Below, one piece after another: positions 35,662-46,684 of a stretch of 64,000 bases of DNA. Numbering within the stretch: the stretch's first letter is position 1; each line of letters begins with the position of its first letter. The DNA is from an uncultured Alphaproteobacteria bacterium. GTDB taxonomy: Bacteria; Pseudomonadota; Alphaproteobacteria; Methylaequorales; Methylaequoraceae. The position numbers and the translations under genes are program-made. The notes beneath the pieces are model-generated. The model made no database searches. It was not told where the DNA came from and saw only the letters and a program-made list of their open reading frames with translations. The stretch covers positions 1 through 64,000 of the forward strand of contig CABZFH010000005.1 of the NCBI GenBank assembly GCA_902524895.1. The letters run 5' to 3'.

Positions 35662-37065
35662 TTAGGCCGTACCCCCAACAGTCAAATTATCAACTTTAAG
35701 ACTTGGTTGGCCGACCCCCACGGGAACTGATTGACCCTCTTTACCGCAGGTACCAATACCTTTATCAATCTCTAAATTATTAGCCACCATTGACACCCTT
35801 TTTAAAATATCAGGACCATTTCCAATCAGCGTTGCACCTTTAATAGGCCTATCAATTTTACCATCTTTAACCAGATATGCTTCTGATGCGCTGAAAACAA
35901 ACTTTCCTGATGTAATGTCAACTTGACCTCCACCAAACTGAGTGGCATAAATACCATTTTTGGTTGATTCGATTAATTCTTCATGTTCGTATTGTCCATT
36001 TAACATGTAAGTATTTGTCATTCTGGGCATAGGAATGGATGAGTAACTTTCTCTTCGTCCATTACCCGTTGGTGATATATTCATTAGCCTTGCATTAAGT
36101 CTATCTTGCATGAAGTTCTTCAAAATACCATTTTCAATCAAAACAGTATTTTGAGTAGGTGTTCCTTCATCGTCTATTGTTAAAGAGCCTCTTCTATTTT
36201 TGAGAGTTCCATCATCAACGATTGTAATTTGTTTGGATGCAACTTGCTTTCCTACAAGATTAGCAAATACTGAAGTTTTTTTTCTATTGAAATCTCCTTC
36301 CAAGCCATGTCCGATTGCTTCATGCAGAAGGATACCAGGCCATCCAGGTCCTAATATCACAGTTTGTTCTCCTGCTGGAGCTGGTATGGCAGACAATCTT
36401 ACAATCGCTTGTTTATATGCCATGTCAACAGCCTTTTTCCAAGTGTTTTCATTAAAAAAATCATCATAGGTGTAGCGACCACCAAAACCGTAGGACCCAT
36501 TTTCTACCATTCCATTACTATCAAGGGTTATATTTACATTTAACCTAACAAGTGGTCTTAAATCGTTAAAAAATTGTCCATTATCTCTAAAAACTTCAAT
36601 TTTTTGGAAATTACCAGCTATAGTAATTGATACTTGCTTTACACGAGTGTCTTTTGACCTTGCGTAATCATTTATCTTACCTAAAAGTGAAACTTTCTTT
36701 TCAAATTTTACAAGTTCGATAGGATTTTCATCGGTGTACAAACTTTTATTAGTTTTAAGTGTTTTATTACGATTAAGATTTTTGCCTTTTTCAAGATTTT
36801 TTACTGATTCTAATGCCCTACGAAGTGCCTTTTTTGTTAACTCAGAACTGTGTGCAAAACCGACTGAGTCTCCCTTAATAACTCTTAAACCGAAACCTTT
36901 GTCTTCATCATAATTAGCATTTTTAATTTTGTTGTCATCAAATAAAAGATTTTCGCTTACAACTTCCTCAATAAAAAGCTCACCATCATCATAGTTTGAA
37001 ATAGCCTTATCAATTAATAAACTAGTTTCTTTTTCAGTAAATTCTTTGTTAATTTTCGTAACCAT
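35662..37065 (-). CDS. tldD: Metalloprotease TldD
   Basis: The catalytic half of the TldD/TldE peptidase, 467 residues. The zinc-binding HEAIGHGLEGDFNRK contains the HExxxH motif; downstream, EGTPTQNTVLIENG and GGGQVDITSGKFVFSASEAYLV are typical. It is transcribed alone, leftward, sharing a 93-bp divergent gap with the cytochrome oxidase operon. A placement of tldD next to coxB is seen in several alphaproteobacteria. Confidence 0.96.
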   Translation of the reverse strand: MVTKINKEFTEKETSLLIDKAISNYDDGELFIEEVVSENLLFDDNKIKNANYDEDKGFGLRVIKGDSVGFAHSSELTKKALRRALESVKNLEKGKNLNRNKTLKTNKSLYTDENPIELVKFEKKVSLLGKINDYARSKDTRVKQVSITIAGNFQKIEVFRDNGQFFNDLRPLVRLNVNITLDSNGMVENGSYGFGGRYTYDDFFNENTWKKAVDMAYKQAIVRLSAIPAPAGEQTVILGPGWPGILLHEAIGHGLEGDFNRKKTSVFANLVGKQVASKQITIVDDGTLKNRRGSLTIDDEGTPTQNTVLIENGILKNFMQDRLNARLMNISPTGNGRRESYSSIPMPRMTNTYMLNGQYEHEELIESTKNGIYATQFGGGQVDITSGKFVFSASEAYLVKDGKIDRPIKGATLIGNGPDILKRVSMVANNLEIDKGIGTCGKEGQSVPVGVGQPSLKVDNLTVGGTA

Positions 37066-37158
37066 AATGCATCTAAAATTAAACTATATATAATTAAAAT
37101 ATTTAAATAAACAAACAATTGTTTTTTTATTTTAGATTATTATATTAATAAATATCTA

Positions 37159-37986
37159 ATGGGAAAGAAAATTATGAGATTTTTATATATATTAACATGT
37201 GGTTTGATGCTTCCAACCCTTTTAGCCGCTTTAGGGCAACCAGAAGATTGGCAACTTAGTTTTCAAGATCCAGCTTCACCACTAATGAGAGAACTTATTA
37301 ACTTTCATGATCTTGTATTTTGGATTATCACAGCTATTACAGTTTTTGTTTTTTTACTTTTAGCCTATGTCTGTTGGAAATTTAGTGCTAAAAACAATAA
37401 AAAACCTAGCAAAACAACTCATAATTCGACTTTAGAAATCGCGTGGACACTTATCCCTGTGCTTATTTTAGTTTTTATAGCAGTTCCATCGTTTAGACTT
37501 CTTTACAAGCAAAATGATTTTTCTAACATTGATATGACAGTTAAGGCTGTCGGATATACATGGTTCTGGGGTTACGAATATCCCGATCATGACGATATAA
37601 CCTTTGATGCGGTAATGCTTGAGGAAGAGGAATTAGAAGAAGGCCAACCTAGACTTCTTTCCACAGACAACGTTTTGGTTTTACCGGTAAAAAAAAATAT
37701 TAAGATGTTAATCACAAGTGATCCCTCAGGGGTTATCCATTCATGGTCTGTACCTTCTTTAGGTGTTAAAATGGATGCTATACCTGGTAGATTAAATGAA
37801 ACATATTTTTACATTGAAAAACCTGGAATGTATTATGGACAATGTTCGGAACTTTGTGGCCCAGGTCATGGCTTTATGCCAATATCAATAAAAGCTGTTA
37901 CGGAGGAAGAATTTGCGGTTTGGTTAAACTATGCAAAAAAGGAATTTGCGAGCAATAATGATCCAATGGATTACGTTCAGAAATAA
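37159..37986 (+). CDS. ctaC: Cytochrome c oxidase subunit II
   Basis: CuA-bearing subunit of the aa3-type terminal oxidase, 275 residues. A signal-like N-terminus (GLMLPTLLAAL), two membrane helices, WTLIPVLILVFIAVPSF, the aromatic GYTWFWGYEYPDHD and the CuA site CSELCGPGHGFMPI are present. It opens the rightward cox operon. The start ATG 37159 has no strong Shine-Dalgarno; ATG 37174 is also possible. Confidence 0.97.
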   Translation: MGKKIMRFLYILTCGLMLPTLLAALGQPEDWQLSFQDPASPLMRELINFHDLVFWIITAITVFVFLLLAYVCWKFSAKNNKKPSKTTHNSTLEIAWTLIPVLILVFIAVPSFRLLYKQNDFSNIDMTVKAVGYTWFWGYEYPDHDDITFDAVMLEEEELEEGQPRLLSTDNVLVLPVKKNIKMLITSDPSGVIHSWSVPSLGVKMDAIPGRLNETYFYIEKPGMYYGQCSELCGPGHGFMPISIKAVTEEEFAVWLNYAKKEFASNNDPMDYVQK

Positions 37987-37992
37987 TAAATT

Positions 37993-39572
<1,580 letters not shown>

Positions 39573-39592
39573 GCTTATCAGAATTATAGATC

Positions 39593-40516
39593 ATGGTTTT
39601 AGAGTATACAAAAGAAAATTTAGGGCATGATTCTTTGCCTGGTAAATCAGTAGAAAGCTCTGTTTCCGATTATATTTCTTTGTTGAAACCGAGGGTAATG
39701 ACTCTTGCAGTTTTTACAAGCATTTGCGGTCTTTTACTCGCTCCTGGATATTTGCATCCTTTTTTATGTGTCACTGCTATTTTATGTATTTCAGTTGGAG
39801 CAGGCGCATCTGGTGCAATCAACATGTGGTATGACAGAGACATAGATTGTATTATGAAAAGAACAAAAGGAAGAGCAATACCAACTGGAAAAATTGATCC
39901 TAATACTGTTCTTGGCTTTGGCGTATTCTTGGCTTGTGCCTCAGTAATTATTTTAGGTTTAACTATAAATTATTTTGCTGCGATACTTTTAGCATGTTCA
40001 ATTGCCTTTTACATCTTTATTTATACAATTTGGCTAAAGAGAAAAACGCACCACAATATTGTTATTGGGGGTGCGGCAGGCGCATTTCCCCCAATCATTG
40101 GCTGGGCATGCGTAACTGAAAGTTTGTCACTTTTTCCAATTATTTTGTTTTTAATAATCTTTATATGGACTCCTCCTCATTTCTGGGCATTAGCCCTGTA
40201 TAAAGATACCGAGTATTCAAAAGTTGATGTACCTATGTTGCCGGTTGTTCATGGAAAGAAAAATACTAAATTCCAAATTCTGTGTTACAGTCTTCTTCTG
40301 TTTTTAACGTCATCACTACCATATATATTAGGATTAAGTGACCAAATTTATTTAGTAGCTTCCCTCATTTTGAATCTATCATTTATTTTTTTCGCAATTA
40401 GACTAACTTTAAGTAATGATCATAATAATGATATTAGAGCATCGCATCTTTTCAAGTTTTCAATTTTATATCTCTATTTAGTTTTTACTTCTTTTGTAGT
40501 TGATAAATTTTTCTAA
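39593..40516 (+). CDS. ctaB: Protoheme IX farnesyltransferase (heme O synthase)
   Basis: Converts heme B to heme O for the aa3 oxidase. The 307-residue membrane protein has LLKPRVMTLAVFTSICGLLLAPG and NMWYDRDIDCIMKRTKGRAIPTGKI with the paired Asp-rich motif. Position between ctaD and ctaG is standard in alphaproteobacteria. Its stop overlaps the start of a 30-codon gene (TAATG). Confidence 0.97.
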   Translation: MVLEYTKENLGHDSLPGKSVESSVSDYISLLKPRVMTLAVFTSICGLLLAPGYLHPFLCVTAILCISVGAGASGAINMWYDRDIDCIMKRTKGRAIPTGKIDPNTVLGFGVFLACASVIILGLTINYFAAILLACSIAFYIFIYTIWLKRKTHHNIVIGGAAGAFPPIIGWACVTESLSLFPIILFLIIFIWTPPHFWALALYKDTEYSKVDVPMLPVVHGKKNTKFQILCYSLLLFLTSSLPYILGLSDQIYLVASLILNLSFIFFAIRLTLSNDHNNDIRASHLFKFSILYLYLVFTSFVVDKFF

Positions 40517-40608
40517 TGAATAATAAAAAAAAAAAAAATATTGCTCTTGGTTTAGCCCTTTTTTCTCTAGTTATAATATTTTATGTAGTAACAATAATAA
40601 AAATGTAA
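40516..40608 (+). CDS. 30-residue single-pass membrane protein between ctaB and ctaG (CoxF-like)
   Basis: Read directly: ATG at 40516 overlapping the ctaB stop, four lysines, one hydrophobic helix (IALGLALFSLVIIFYVVTIIKM), stop at 40608, 4 bp before ctaG. It is too short for the ORF track. A tiny basic-then-hydrophobic protein ending in YVVTIxKM recurs at this position in alphaproteobacterial cox operons; I recall it as CoxF-like, with no firmly assigned biochemical role. TAATG coupling, an exact fit between genes and the membrane helix argue that it is real. A run of 14 A at 40525-40538 encodes the lysines. Confidence 0.8.
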   Translation: MNNKKKKNIALGLALFSLVIIFYVVTIIKM

Positions 40609-40612
40609 ATTA

Positions 40613-41143
40613 ATGAATATTTCTAAAATAAAAAAACAGGCAATTCTACTTTCGCTATTTGTATTCTTGATGATCGGGCTTAGTTATGCATCAGTCCCAT
40701 TGTATGACTTATTTTGCAAAGTAACCGGTTACGGGGGTACGCCAATGATTGCAGAAACTGAAAATGAGGACATTGTTCAACAAGAAATTGTTGTTAGACT
40801 TGATTCATCCATTAAAAAAAACTCGCCATTATTTTTTGAACCCACTAAAAAATCTGTAAAAACTAAGATTGGAAAAAATAATTTAGTTTTTTTTAAGGCA
40901 ATTAACCGCTCTCAAAATAAGGTGGTTGGTACTGCAACATTTAATGTCACACCTTTAATTGCAGCAAAGTATTTTAATAAAATTGAATGTTTTTGTTTTG
41001 AAGAACAATTATTTTCTGCTGGAGAAGAAGTTGAAATGCCGGTTTCTTTTTTTATAGATCCTGATATAATGAATGATAAAATCTTAAACGGGATTAATGA
41101 GATGACACTATCTTACACAATGTATTTAAAAAATAATAATTAG
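40613..41143 (+). CDS. ctaG: Cytochrome c oxidase assembly protein CtaG/Cox11
   Basis: Copper chaperone for the CuB site. The 176-residue protein has one N-terminal membrane helix followed by VPLYDLFCKVTGYGGTP, the copper-binding ECFCFEEQLFSAGEEVEMPV, and FFIDPDI. All copper-ligand cysteines (CFC and the FC near the membrane) are present. It lies 4 bp after the micro-ORF. Confidence 0.96.
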   Translation: MNISKIKKQAILLSLFVFLMIGLSYASVPLYDLFCKVTGYGGTPMIAETENEDIVQQEIVVRLDSSIKKNSPLFFEPTKKSVKTKIGKNNLVFFKAINRSQNKVVGTATFNVTPLIAAKYFNKIECFCFEEQLFSAGEEVEMPVSFFIDPDIMNDKILNGINEMTLSYTMYLKNNN

Positions 41144-41153
41144 AAAGGTTATT

Positions 41154-41975
41154 ATGAGCTCAGATCAAAAACATCCATATCACTTAGTTGATCCTAGTCC
41201 ATGGCCTTTAGTCACAGCTTTTTCAGCTTTACTGATGGCTTGGGGAGGGATAGTCTACATGCATGAAGAAAAATCACTTATTTTTTTGTTAGGATCTCTG
41301 GCGGTAGTATTATCAAGTGTTTTTTGGTGGAGAGATGTTGTTAAAGAGTCTCGTACTGGGATTTACCATAATAAAGTTGTACAGATTGGTTTGCGTTATG
41401 GAATGCTTTTATTTATTGCTTCTGAGGTAATGTTTTTTGCGGCTTGGTTTTGGGCTTTTTTTGATGTTGCTTTATATCCTGGTGTTGATAGTCCTGAATT
41501 GACTGGCAGAATGGAAGCAATCAATGGTATTTTTCCTCCAGAAGAAATTAATTTAATCAATCCATTTGGCATTCCACTTCTCAATACTGTAATCTTACTG
41601 ACGTCGGGTGTTACAATAACTTGGGCTCATCATGCATTGAAAGTTGGCAATAAAAAAAACTTTTTAATTTTTTTATTACTAACTGTCATTTTAGGTGCAA
41701 TTTTTACTGGGTTTCAAGCTTATGAATATATGGTTGCTGAATTCTCCATAGACGAAGGAATTTATCCATCTACATTTTACATGGCTACTGGATTTCATGG
41801 TGCTCATGTACTAATAGGATCAATTTTTTTACTAGTATGTTTTTTTAGAGGATTAGGAGATCACTTTCAGCCAGAAAAGCATTTAGGTTTTGAATTTGCT
41901 GCTTGGTACTGGCACTTTGTTGATGTAGTTTGGTTATTTTTATTCGCTTTTGTTTACTGGTGGGCATCAGTATAG
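41154..41975 (+). CDS. ctaE: Cytochrome c oxidase subunit III
   Basis: A 273-residue, seven-helix subunit. HPYHLVDPSPWPLV, FIASEVMFFAAWFWAFF, AYEYMVAEFSIDEGIYPSTFYMATGFHGAHVLIG and AAWYWHFVDVVWLFLF are typical. It follows ctaG directly. The DUF983 gene often found between ctaE/ctaG and surf1 in alphaproteobacteria is absent here. Confidence 0.98.
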   Translation: MSSDQKHPYHLVDPSPWPLVTAFSALLMAWGGIVYMHEEKSLIFLLGSLAVVLSSVFWWRDVVKESRTGIYHNKVVQIGLRYGMLLFIASEVMFFAAWFWAFFDVALYPGVDSPELTGRMEAINGIFPPEEINLINPFGIPLLNTVILLTSGVTITWAHHALKVGNKKNFLIFLLLTVILGAIFTGFQAYEYMVAEFSIDEGIYPSTFYMATGFHGAHVLIGSIFLLVCFFRGLGDHFQPEKHLGFEFAAWYWHFVDVVWLFLFAFVYWWASV

Positions 41976-41984
41976 TCATAAGCA

Positions 41985-42707
41985 ATGAAGTTCAGATTAT
42001 TTGGTATAAAATTATCATATGAACCGAAGTTGGTTCCCTCAATTGCCACACTTTTAGGTTTGGCTATCCTTTTAACACTATCGGGTTGGCAAATTCATAG
42101 GTTAAAATGGAAAGAGAACCTGATAAGTGAAAGAATAAATAGATTTGAAGGAGAATCCTCTAATTTAAAAAACTTCAAAATACCAAGTAATAATGAATTT
42201 AGAAAAATAAGAATTAATGGAAAGTTTTTGAACGATAAAGAGATGTTTATGCCAGCTTTGAGTAAAAACGGTAATAACGGATTTCACATTCTCGTACCGT
42301 TTAGTGATGAAAAAGATAACCTTTTTATTTTTGATACCGGTTGGGTCCCTTCACAAAAAAAAAACCAGCCCATGAGAATCAATAACTTAGACAACTCTTT
42401 TTCTATAAAAGAAGCCGTTATAAGGTTACCAGGTAGAAAGGGAAAATATCAACCTGATAATGAGCCCAATAATAATTTTTGGTTTTTTGTTGACACTGCA
42501 GAAATGTCCAAATTTACAGGACTAAATTTTGAGAAATCTTTTTATCTTGAAGCCGTAAACAACGGACCAAATGGTTTTCCCTTGGGTAGTCAAACTCGAA
42601 TATATATAAGAAACAATCATCTCCAATATGCAATTACATGGTTTTTGATTGCTTGTGGTCTTTTAGGTGTATATTTAACATCAAGTTTAAGTATTACCAA
42701 AAGATAA
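41985..42707 (+). CDS. SURF1 family cytochrome oxidase biogenesis protein
   Basis: A 240-residue protein with N- and C-terminal membrane helices flanking a periplasmic domain; GWQIHRLKWKENLI, FDTGWVPSQKK and the C-terminal YAITWFLIACGLLGVYL fit SURF1, a heme a insertion factor for subunit I. It ends the oxidase part of the operon and overlaps thrC by one base. Confidence 0.93.
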   Translation: MKFRLFGIKLSYEPKLVPSIATLLGLAILLTLSGWQIHRLKWKENLISERINRFEGESSNLKNFKIPSNNEFRKIRINGKFLNDKEMFMPALSKNGNNGFHILVPFSDEKDNLFIFDTGWVPSQKKNQPMRINNLDNSFSIKEAVIRLPGRKGKYQPDNEPNNNFWFFVDTAEMSKFTGLNFEKSFYLEAVNNGPNGFPLGSQTRIYIRNNHLQYAITWFLIACGLLGVYLTSSLSITKR

Positions 42708-44086
42708 TGCTTTATTCATCTACAAGAGGAAAAGATAAAAACGTAAAGTTTGATGATGTACTTATTAATGGTTTGGCAAAAGATGGAGGTCTTTATGTTC
42801 CAAACAAATTCAAGTATTTCGATCAAAAAGAAATTTTAGGTTTTAAAGACCTAAAATATTATGAACTAGCTTATACCATTACATATGACTTTGTTAAGGA
42901 TTCTATTTCATCACAAGATTATTTAAAAATATGCAAAAAAACATACGAATTTTTTTCTGAAGATAAAATATTATCTCATACTAAATTAGATGATAATGAG
43001 TTTATATTGAATTTATTTCACGGGCCAACGTTGGCATTTAAGGACTTTGCTTTACAATTATTGGGTAACATATACGATTACTTTCTTAAGAAGATGAAAA
43101 CTCAACTCACAATTATTGGAGCTACATCAGGTGATACCGGATCTGCAGCTATTGAAGGTTGTTCTAAATCTAAGTTAATTAAAATATTTATTTTATTTCC
43201 TCATGAAAAAGTTAGTGAGATACAGAGGAGACAAATGACTACGCTTAAAAAAAAAAACGTTTTTAATATTGCTATTAGAGGTGATTTTGACGATTGTCAA
43301 AATTTAGTGAAATCATTATTTGAAAGAAATAATAAAAAAAAAATATTTAATTTTGCAGCTGTTAATTCTATTAATTGGGTAAGAATAATGGGTCAAATTG
43401 TTTATTATTTCTGGTCATATTTAAACAATTGTAGTTACAAAAAAAATGTAAATTTTATTGTTCCAACAGGTAATTTTGGAAATATATATGCTGGATATAT
43501 AGCGAAAAAAATGGGTCTTCCCATAAATAAACTTGTTGTCGCTTCGAATGCTAATGATGTATTACCCAGATTCTATAAAACAGGTCATATGTCAAAGAAG
43601 AAAACGATAAAAACATTAAGTCCTAGTATGGACATTCAAATTTCAAGTAATTTTGAAAGACTTCTATTTGACTTTAGTAAAAATATGAATATCACAGAAC
43701 TATTTAATAACCTTAAGAAAAACGGTAGTTTTTTCGTAAATGATAAGAAGCTTGATGAAATTAAAAATTTTTTTTACTTTGGAAGTGTCTCGGATACAGA
43801 TACTATTAACACAATTAAACAAATATATAATGATTACAAGATTGTAATTGATCCTCACACGGCCGTTGGAATAAGTTTAGGGAGGTCAATTTTAGGCTCT
43901 GAAAATTTAAATACTTATTTAGCAACTGCTCATTATGGAAAATTTATTGACACTATTAATGAATCATTAAAAAGGAAAGTAGATTTACCTAAAAGATTAA
44001 AAAGTCTTAACCAAAAAAAGGAAAAATTTAAAGTTATTGAAAATAATTTAGATTTAATTGAAAACTATATAAGTGAGAACATATAG
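42707..44086 (+). CDS. thrC: Threonine synthase
   Basis: PLP enzyme making threonine from O-phosphohomoserine. From ATG 42707 the 459-residue protein begins MLYSSTRGKDKNVKFDDVLINGLAKDGGLYVP, with GPTLAFKDFALQLLG (the PLP lysine), GATSGDTGSAAIEG and VPTGNFGNIYAGYIAK. The ATG shares a base with the surf1 stop (TAATG); the longer track start lies inside surf1. Its substrate supplier, homoserine kinase, is encoded 3.5 kb away on the other strand. Threonine synthase at the end of a cox operon is a known alphaproteobacterial arrangement. Confidence 0.96.
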   Translation: MLYSSTRGKDKNVKFDDVLINGLAKDGGLYVPNKFKYFDQKEILGFKDLKYYELAYTITYDFVKDSISSQDYLKICKKTYEFFSEDKILSHTKLDDNEFILNLFHGPTLAFKDFALQLLGNIYDYFLKKMKTQLTIIGATSGDTGSAAIEGCSKSKLIKIFILFPHEKVSEIQRRQMTTLKKKNVFNIAIRGDFDDCQNLVKSLFERNNKKKIFNFAAVNSINWVRIMGQIVYYFWSYLNNCSYKKNVNFIVPTGNFGNIYAGYIAKKMGLPINKLVVASNANDVLPRFYKTGHMSKKKTIKTLSPSMDIQISSNFERLLFDFSKNMNITELFNNLKKNGSFFVNDKKLDEIKNFFYFGSVSDTDTINTIKQIYNDYKIVIDPHTAVGISLGRSILGSENLNTYLATAHYGKFIDTINESLKRKVDLPKRLKSLNQKKEKFKVIENNLDLIENYISENI

Positions 44087-44093
44087 TCTAAAT

Positions 44094-44654
44094 TTAGGCA
44101 TTTCCTGAATAAAAAGAAAATTTTGTAAAATCTATACCAGTATTCTTTATTGCGTGATCCCATCTTTTTTCAACATCAATATCAAAAATCAAATCTAATT
44201 TTTCATTCATTTTTATCCAGCTATTTTCTATAAATTCTTTTTCTAATTGACCTGGCCCCCATCCAGCATATCCTAATGAAATGAAAAACTTTCTGGGACC
44301 GTTATTTTCTGCAATATCCTCAAAAATTTTGGTTGAGCAACTAAGATTAATTTGTTTGGAGATTTTTATCGTATCTTTAGTTTTATATTCTTTTGTGTGC
44401 AAAATGAATCCATTGTTTTGACTCATAGGACCGCCAATATGTAAAGAAAATTCTTTTGGATTTGGAATGCTAATATCTAACTGTTGAAATAAATCCTTAC
44501 TATTAACGTTCATAATCTTATAATTAAGTACTATTCCTATTGCTCCGCTTTTGTTGTGATGAGTAATATATATTATACTTTTTGAAAAAAAAATATCCTT
44601 TAATTGTGGCAGTGCACAGATTATATTACCAGAAAGGTATTTTGACTTACTCAT
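44094..44654 (-). CDS. YqgE/AlgH family protein (UPF0301)
   Basis: A 186-residue protein: LSGNIICALPQLKDIFFSKSIIYITHHNKSGAIGIVLNYKI and LHIGGPMSQNNGFILHT, then SLGYAGWGPGQLEKEFIENSW. These are the YqgE/AlgH blocks; the fold is known but the function is not well defined. ATG 44654 is used because it starts the conserved region; the track start at 44711 is a TTG inside dsbD. No Shine-Dalgarno precedes the ATG (see the promoter entry). Confidence 0.93.
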   Translation of the reverse strand: MSKSKYLSGNIICALPQLKDIFFSKSIIYITHHNKSGAIGIVLNYKIMNVNSKDLFQQLDISIPNPKEFSLHIGGPMSQNNGFILHTKEYKTKDTIKISKQINLSCSTKIFEDIAENNGPRKFFISLGYAGWGPGQLEKEFIENSWIKMNEKLDLIFDIDVEKRWDHAIKNTGIDFTKFSFYSGNA

Positions 44655-44660
44655 TCGTAA

Positions 44661-44689
44661 ATTATGGCAAAATATTGACTTTTTTTCAA
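44661..44689 (-). promoter_or_regulatory. Possible promoter giving leaderless algH mRNA
   Basis: On the minus strand TTGAAA (44689-44684) and CATAAT (44666-44661) are 17 bp apart, and the algH ATG begins 7 nt after the -10 box, where transcription should start. No ribosome binding site is visible. If genuine, algH mRNA is leaderless. Chance matches are common in DNA this AT-rich. Confidence 0.35.
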
Positions 44690-44701
44690 ACAGAACATGA
44701 C

Positions 44702-46681
44702 ATGAAATCAATTTTTTATTTTTTCTTTATTTTTTTATGCTTTAATAACTTGCATTCTGATGATCTAGATTTTTCATTTCAAGATCATAGTAATGTAATT
44801 CTACTTAATGAAAGTAAATTAATAAAATTTGAAGGTGACTATTTTTTAGGAATAAAAATTAATTTAAAAGATAAATGGAAAACATACTGGAAAAACCCAG
44901 GAGATTCGGGCGCACCAATACAAGTGTACTTGAAAACCGAAGACTCAGAAAATATTTTAAAAGAATTATTATTTCCTGTTCCAAATAGATATTTTGAATC
45001 AGAAATTGAAACACTAGGTTATGAAAAACAAGCAGTATTTTTAGCTAAAATAATTAAATTAGATGACTCAAATATTCATAAAACTATGCTTACAATGGAT
45101 TATTTGGTTTGCAAAGAGATTTGCATACCTATAACAGTATCCAAAGAACTAAATCTAGATTTTAAAAAAGCTGAGTCTGGTTTATTGAATGAAGATTTTT
45201 TGAATGCTTTCAAAAAAATTCCTGATAAAAACAATAAAGTTTTTAAAATAATTAAAATTGATCAAAAAAATAGTAAAGAAATCGTTGTTCATATAGAAAC
45301 TAATAGGACTTTAGAACAAAAAAAATTAGGAATATTTAATTATTCTCCAGATTTATCATTAAAAAATACTCATTCACTTTCAGATGACTTAATCAGAGTG
45401 AATATAAAATCTGATGAGGTAATCTCATCTAATAACAAAATTGAGCTTTTAATAACTGATGGAGTTGTGGCAGAGGAATTAATGTTGAATTTTGAAAAAT
45501 CCAATGTTGAAACTCTTTTATTGAAAATGATGATTTTTGCATTTCTAGGTGGGATTATTCTAAATTTCATGCCATGTGTTTTACCCGTTATCTCAATAAA
45601 AGTTTTTTCCTACTTAAAATTGATAGGTAATAATAAAAATAGAATACAAAAAGAAATAGCATCAACAATATTTGGTATTACATTTTCTTTTTTTTTAATT
45701 TCACTCATTACTGTTATTTTTAAGACCTTTGGCAATCAAGTAGGCTGGGGTTTACAATTTCAGAATTTTTATTTTCTCAGTTTTTTTTCCATATTACTTT
45801 TCTTTTTTTCTTTGAATCTTCTTGGATATTTTGAGTTTATAATTCCAAGTACTTTAATAAACAAGTTAAACTTTAAAAATGATAATTATTATATTAATTC
45901 ATTTTTAACCGGTTTTTTTGCAACACTTCTCGCAACACCTTGTACTGCCCCATTTTTAGGTACTTCTATGGGTTTTGCACTTACACAAGATAATTATACA
46001 ATATTCTTAATTTTCTTATTTTTATCTTTGGGTTTTTCTCTTCCATATTTTTTGCTTCTTTTTTTTCCAAAAACTTTATTGTTTTTACCTAAACCAGGCT
46101 CATGGTTGATTTTGTTTAAAAAAATTCTTGGCTTTTTGGTTTTACTTACTGCAGTGTGGTTTTTTTATCTTCTAAAATTTAATATTTCTTTTTTGCTTTT
46201 GTTTTCTTTTTTAATACTATTCTCATCCTTTTTTATTGAGAAAAGTTCATCCATTGTAAAAAAAATGTTTTTGATCTCATTCTGTATAATTCCAATAATC
46301 CTGTTATTCTTTTATTTTGATAAAAATGAAAATTCTAAAATATGGACTGCATTCGATGAAAATGTACTTCAATCTTCTATTAATGATAATAATATAGTAT
46401 TTGTAGACATAACTGCTGATTGGTGTTTAACCTGTCAAACAAATAAGATTTTCGTCTTAAATTCAAAGAAAGTGGTTGATTTTTTTAATGAAGAAAATGT
46501 TATACTTTATAGAGGTGATTGGACATACAAGAACCAAAAAATTTTAGCTTACCTAAATAGGAACAAAAGATCAGGAATACCTTTTAATATTGTTTATGGT
46601 CCATCTAATCCTGATGGGTATATACTCCCTGAAATTTTAACAGAAGAAACTATGATTGAAGCTATAAAATTGGTAAAGTAA
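44702..46681 (+). CDS. dsbD: Thiol:disulfide interchange protein DsbD-like
   Basis: A 659-residue three-part protein: signal peptide, an N-terminal periplasmic domain (LKDKWKTYWKNPGDSGAPIQV), a membrane domain with paired cysteines in LNFMPCVLPVISIKVFSYLK and LLATPCTAPFLGTSMGFALTQ, and a C-terminal thioredoxin domain with DWCLTCQTN. The chain passes electrons from cytosolic thioredoxin to periplasmic thiol proteins. ATG 44702 is taken; the track start at 44582 lies inside algH. Cotranscribed with a peroxiredoxin 3 bp downstream. Confidence 0.93.
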   Translation: MKSIFYFFFIFLCFNNLHSDDLDFSFQDHSNVILLNESKLIKFEGDYFLGIKINLKDKWKTYWKNPGDSGAPIQVYLKTEDSENILKELLFPVPNRYFESEIETLGYEKQAVFLAKIIKLDDSNIHKTMLTMDYLVCKEICIPITVSKELNLDFKKAESGLLNEDFLNAFKKIPDKNNKVFKIIKIDQKNSKEIVVHIETNRTLEQKKLGIFNYSPDLSLKNTHSLSDDLIRVNIKSDEVISSNNKIELLITDGVVAEELMLNFEKSNVETLLLKMMIFAFLGGIILNFMPCVLPVISIKVFSYLKLIGNNKNRIQKEIASTIFGITFSFFLISLITVIFKTFGNQVGWGLQFQNFYFLSFFSILLFFFSLNLLGYFEFIIPSTLINKLNFKNDNYYINSFLTGFFATLLATPCTAPFLGTSMGFALTQDNYTIFLIFLFLSLGFSLPYFLLLFFPKTLLFLPKPGSWLILFKKILGFLVLLTAVWFFYLLKFNISFLLLFSFLILFSSFFIEKSSSIVKKMFLISFCIIPIILLFFYFDKNENSKIWTAFDENVLQSSINDNNIVFVDITADWCLTCQTNKIFVLNSKKVVDFFNEENVILYRGDWTYKNQKILAYLNRNKRSGIPFNIVYGPSNPDGYILPEILTEETMIEAIKLVK

Positions 46682-46684
46682 AAT

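Noticed and set aside
37113-37124. Perfect 12-bp palindrome AAACAATTGTTT upstream of the cox operon
   Set aside because: Could be an operator, but such AT-only palindromes are expected by chance at this base composition, and no second copy was noticed in front of other genes.
42638-42706. Upstream start of the thrC ORF within surf1
   Set aside because: Residues before MLYSSTRG are the surf1 C-terminus read out of frame; the ATG at 42707 is the family start.
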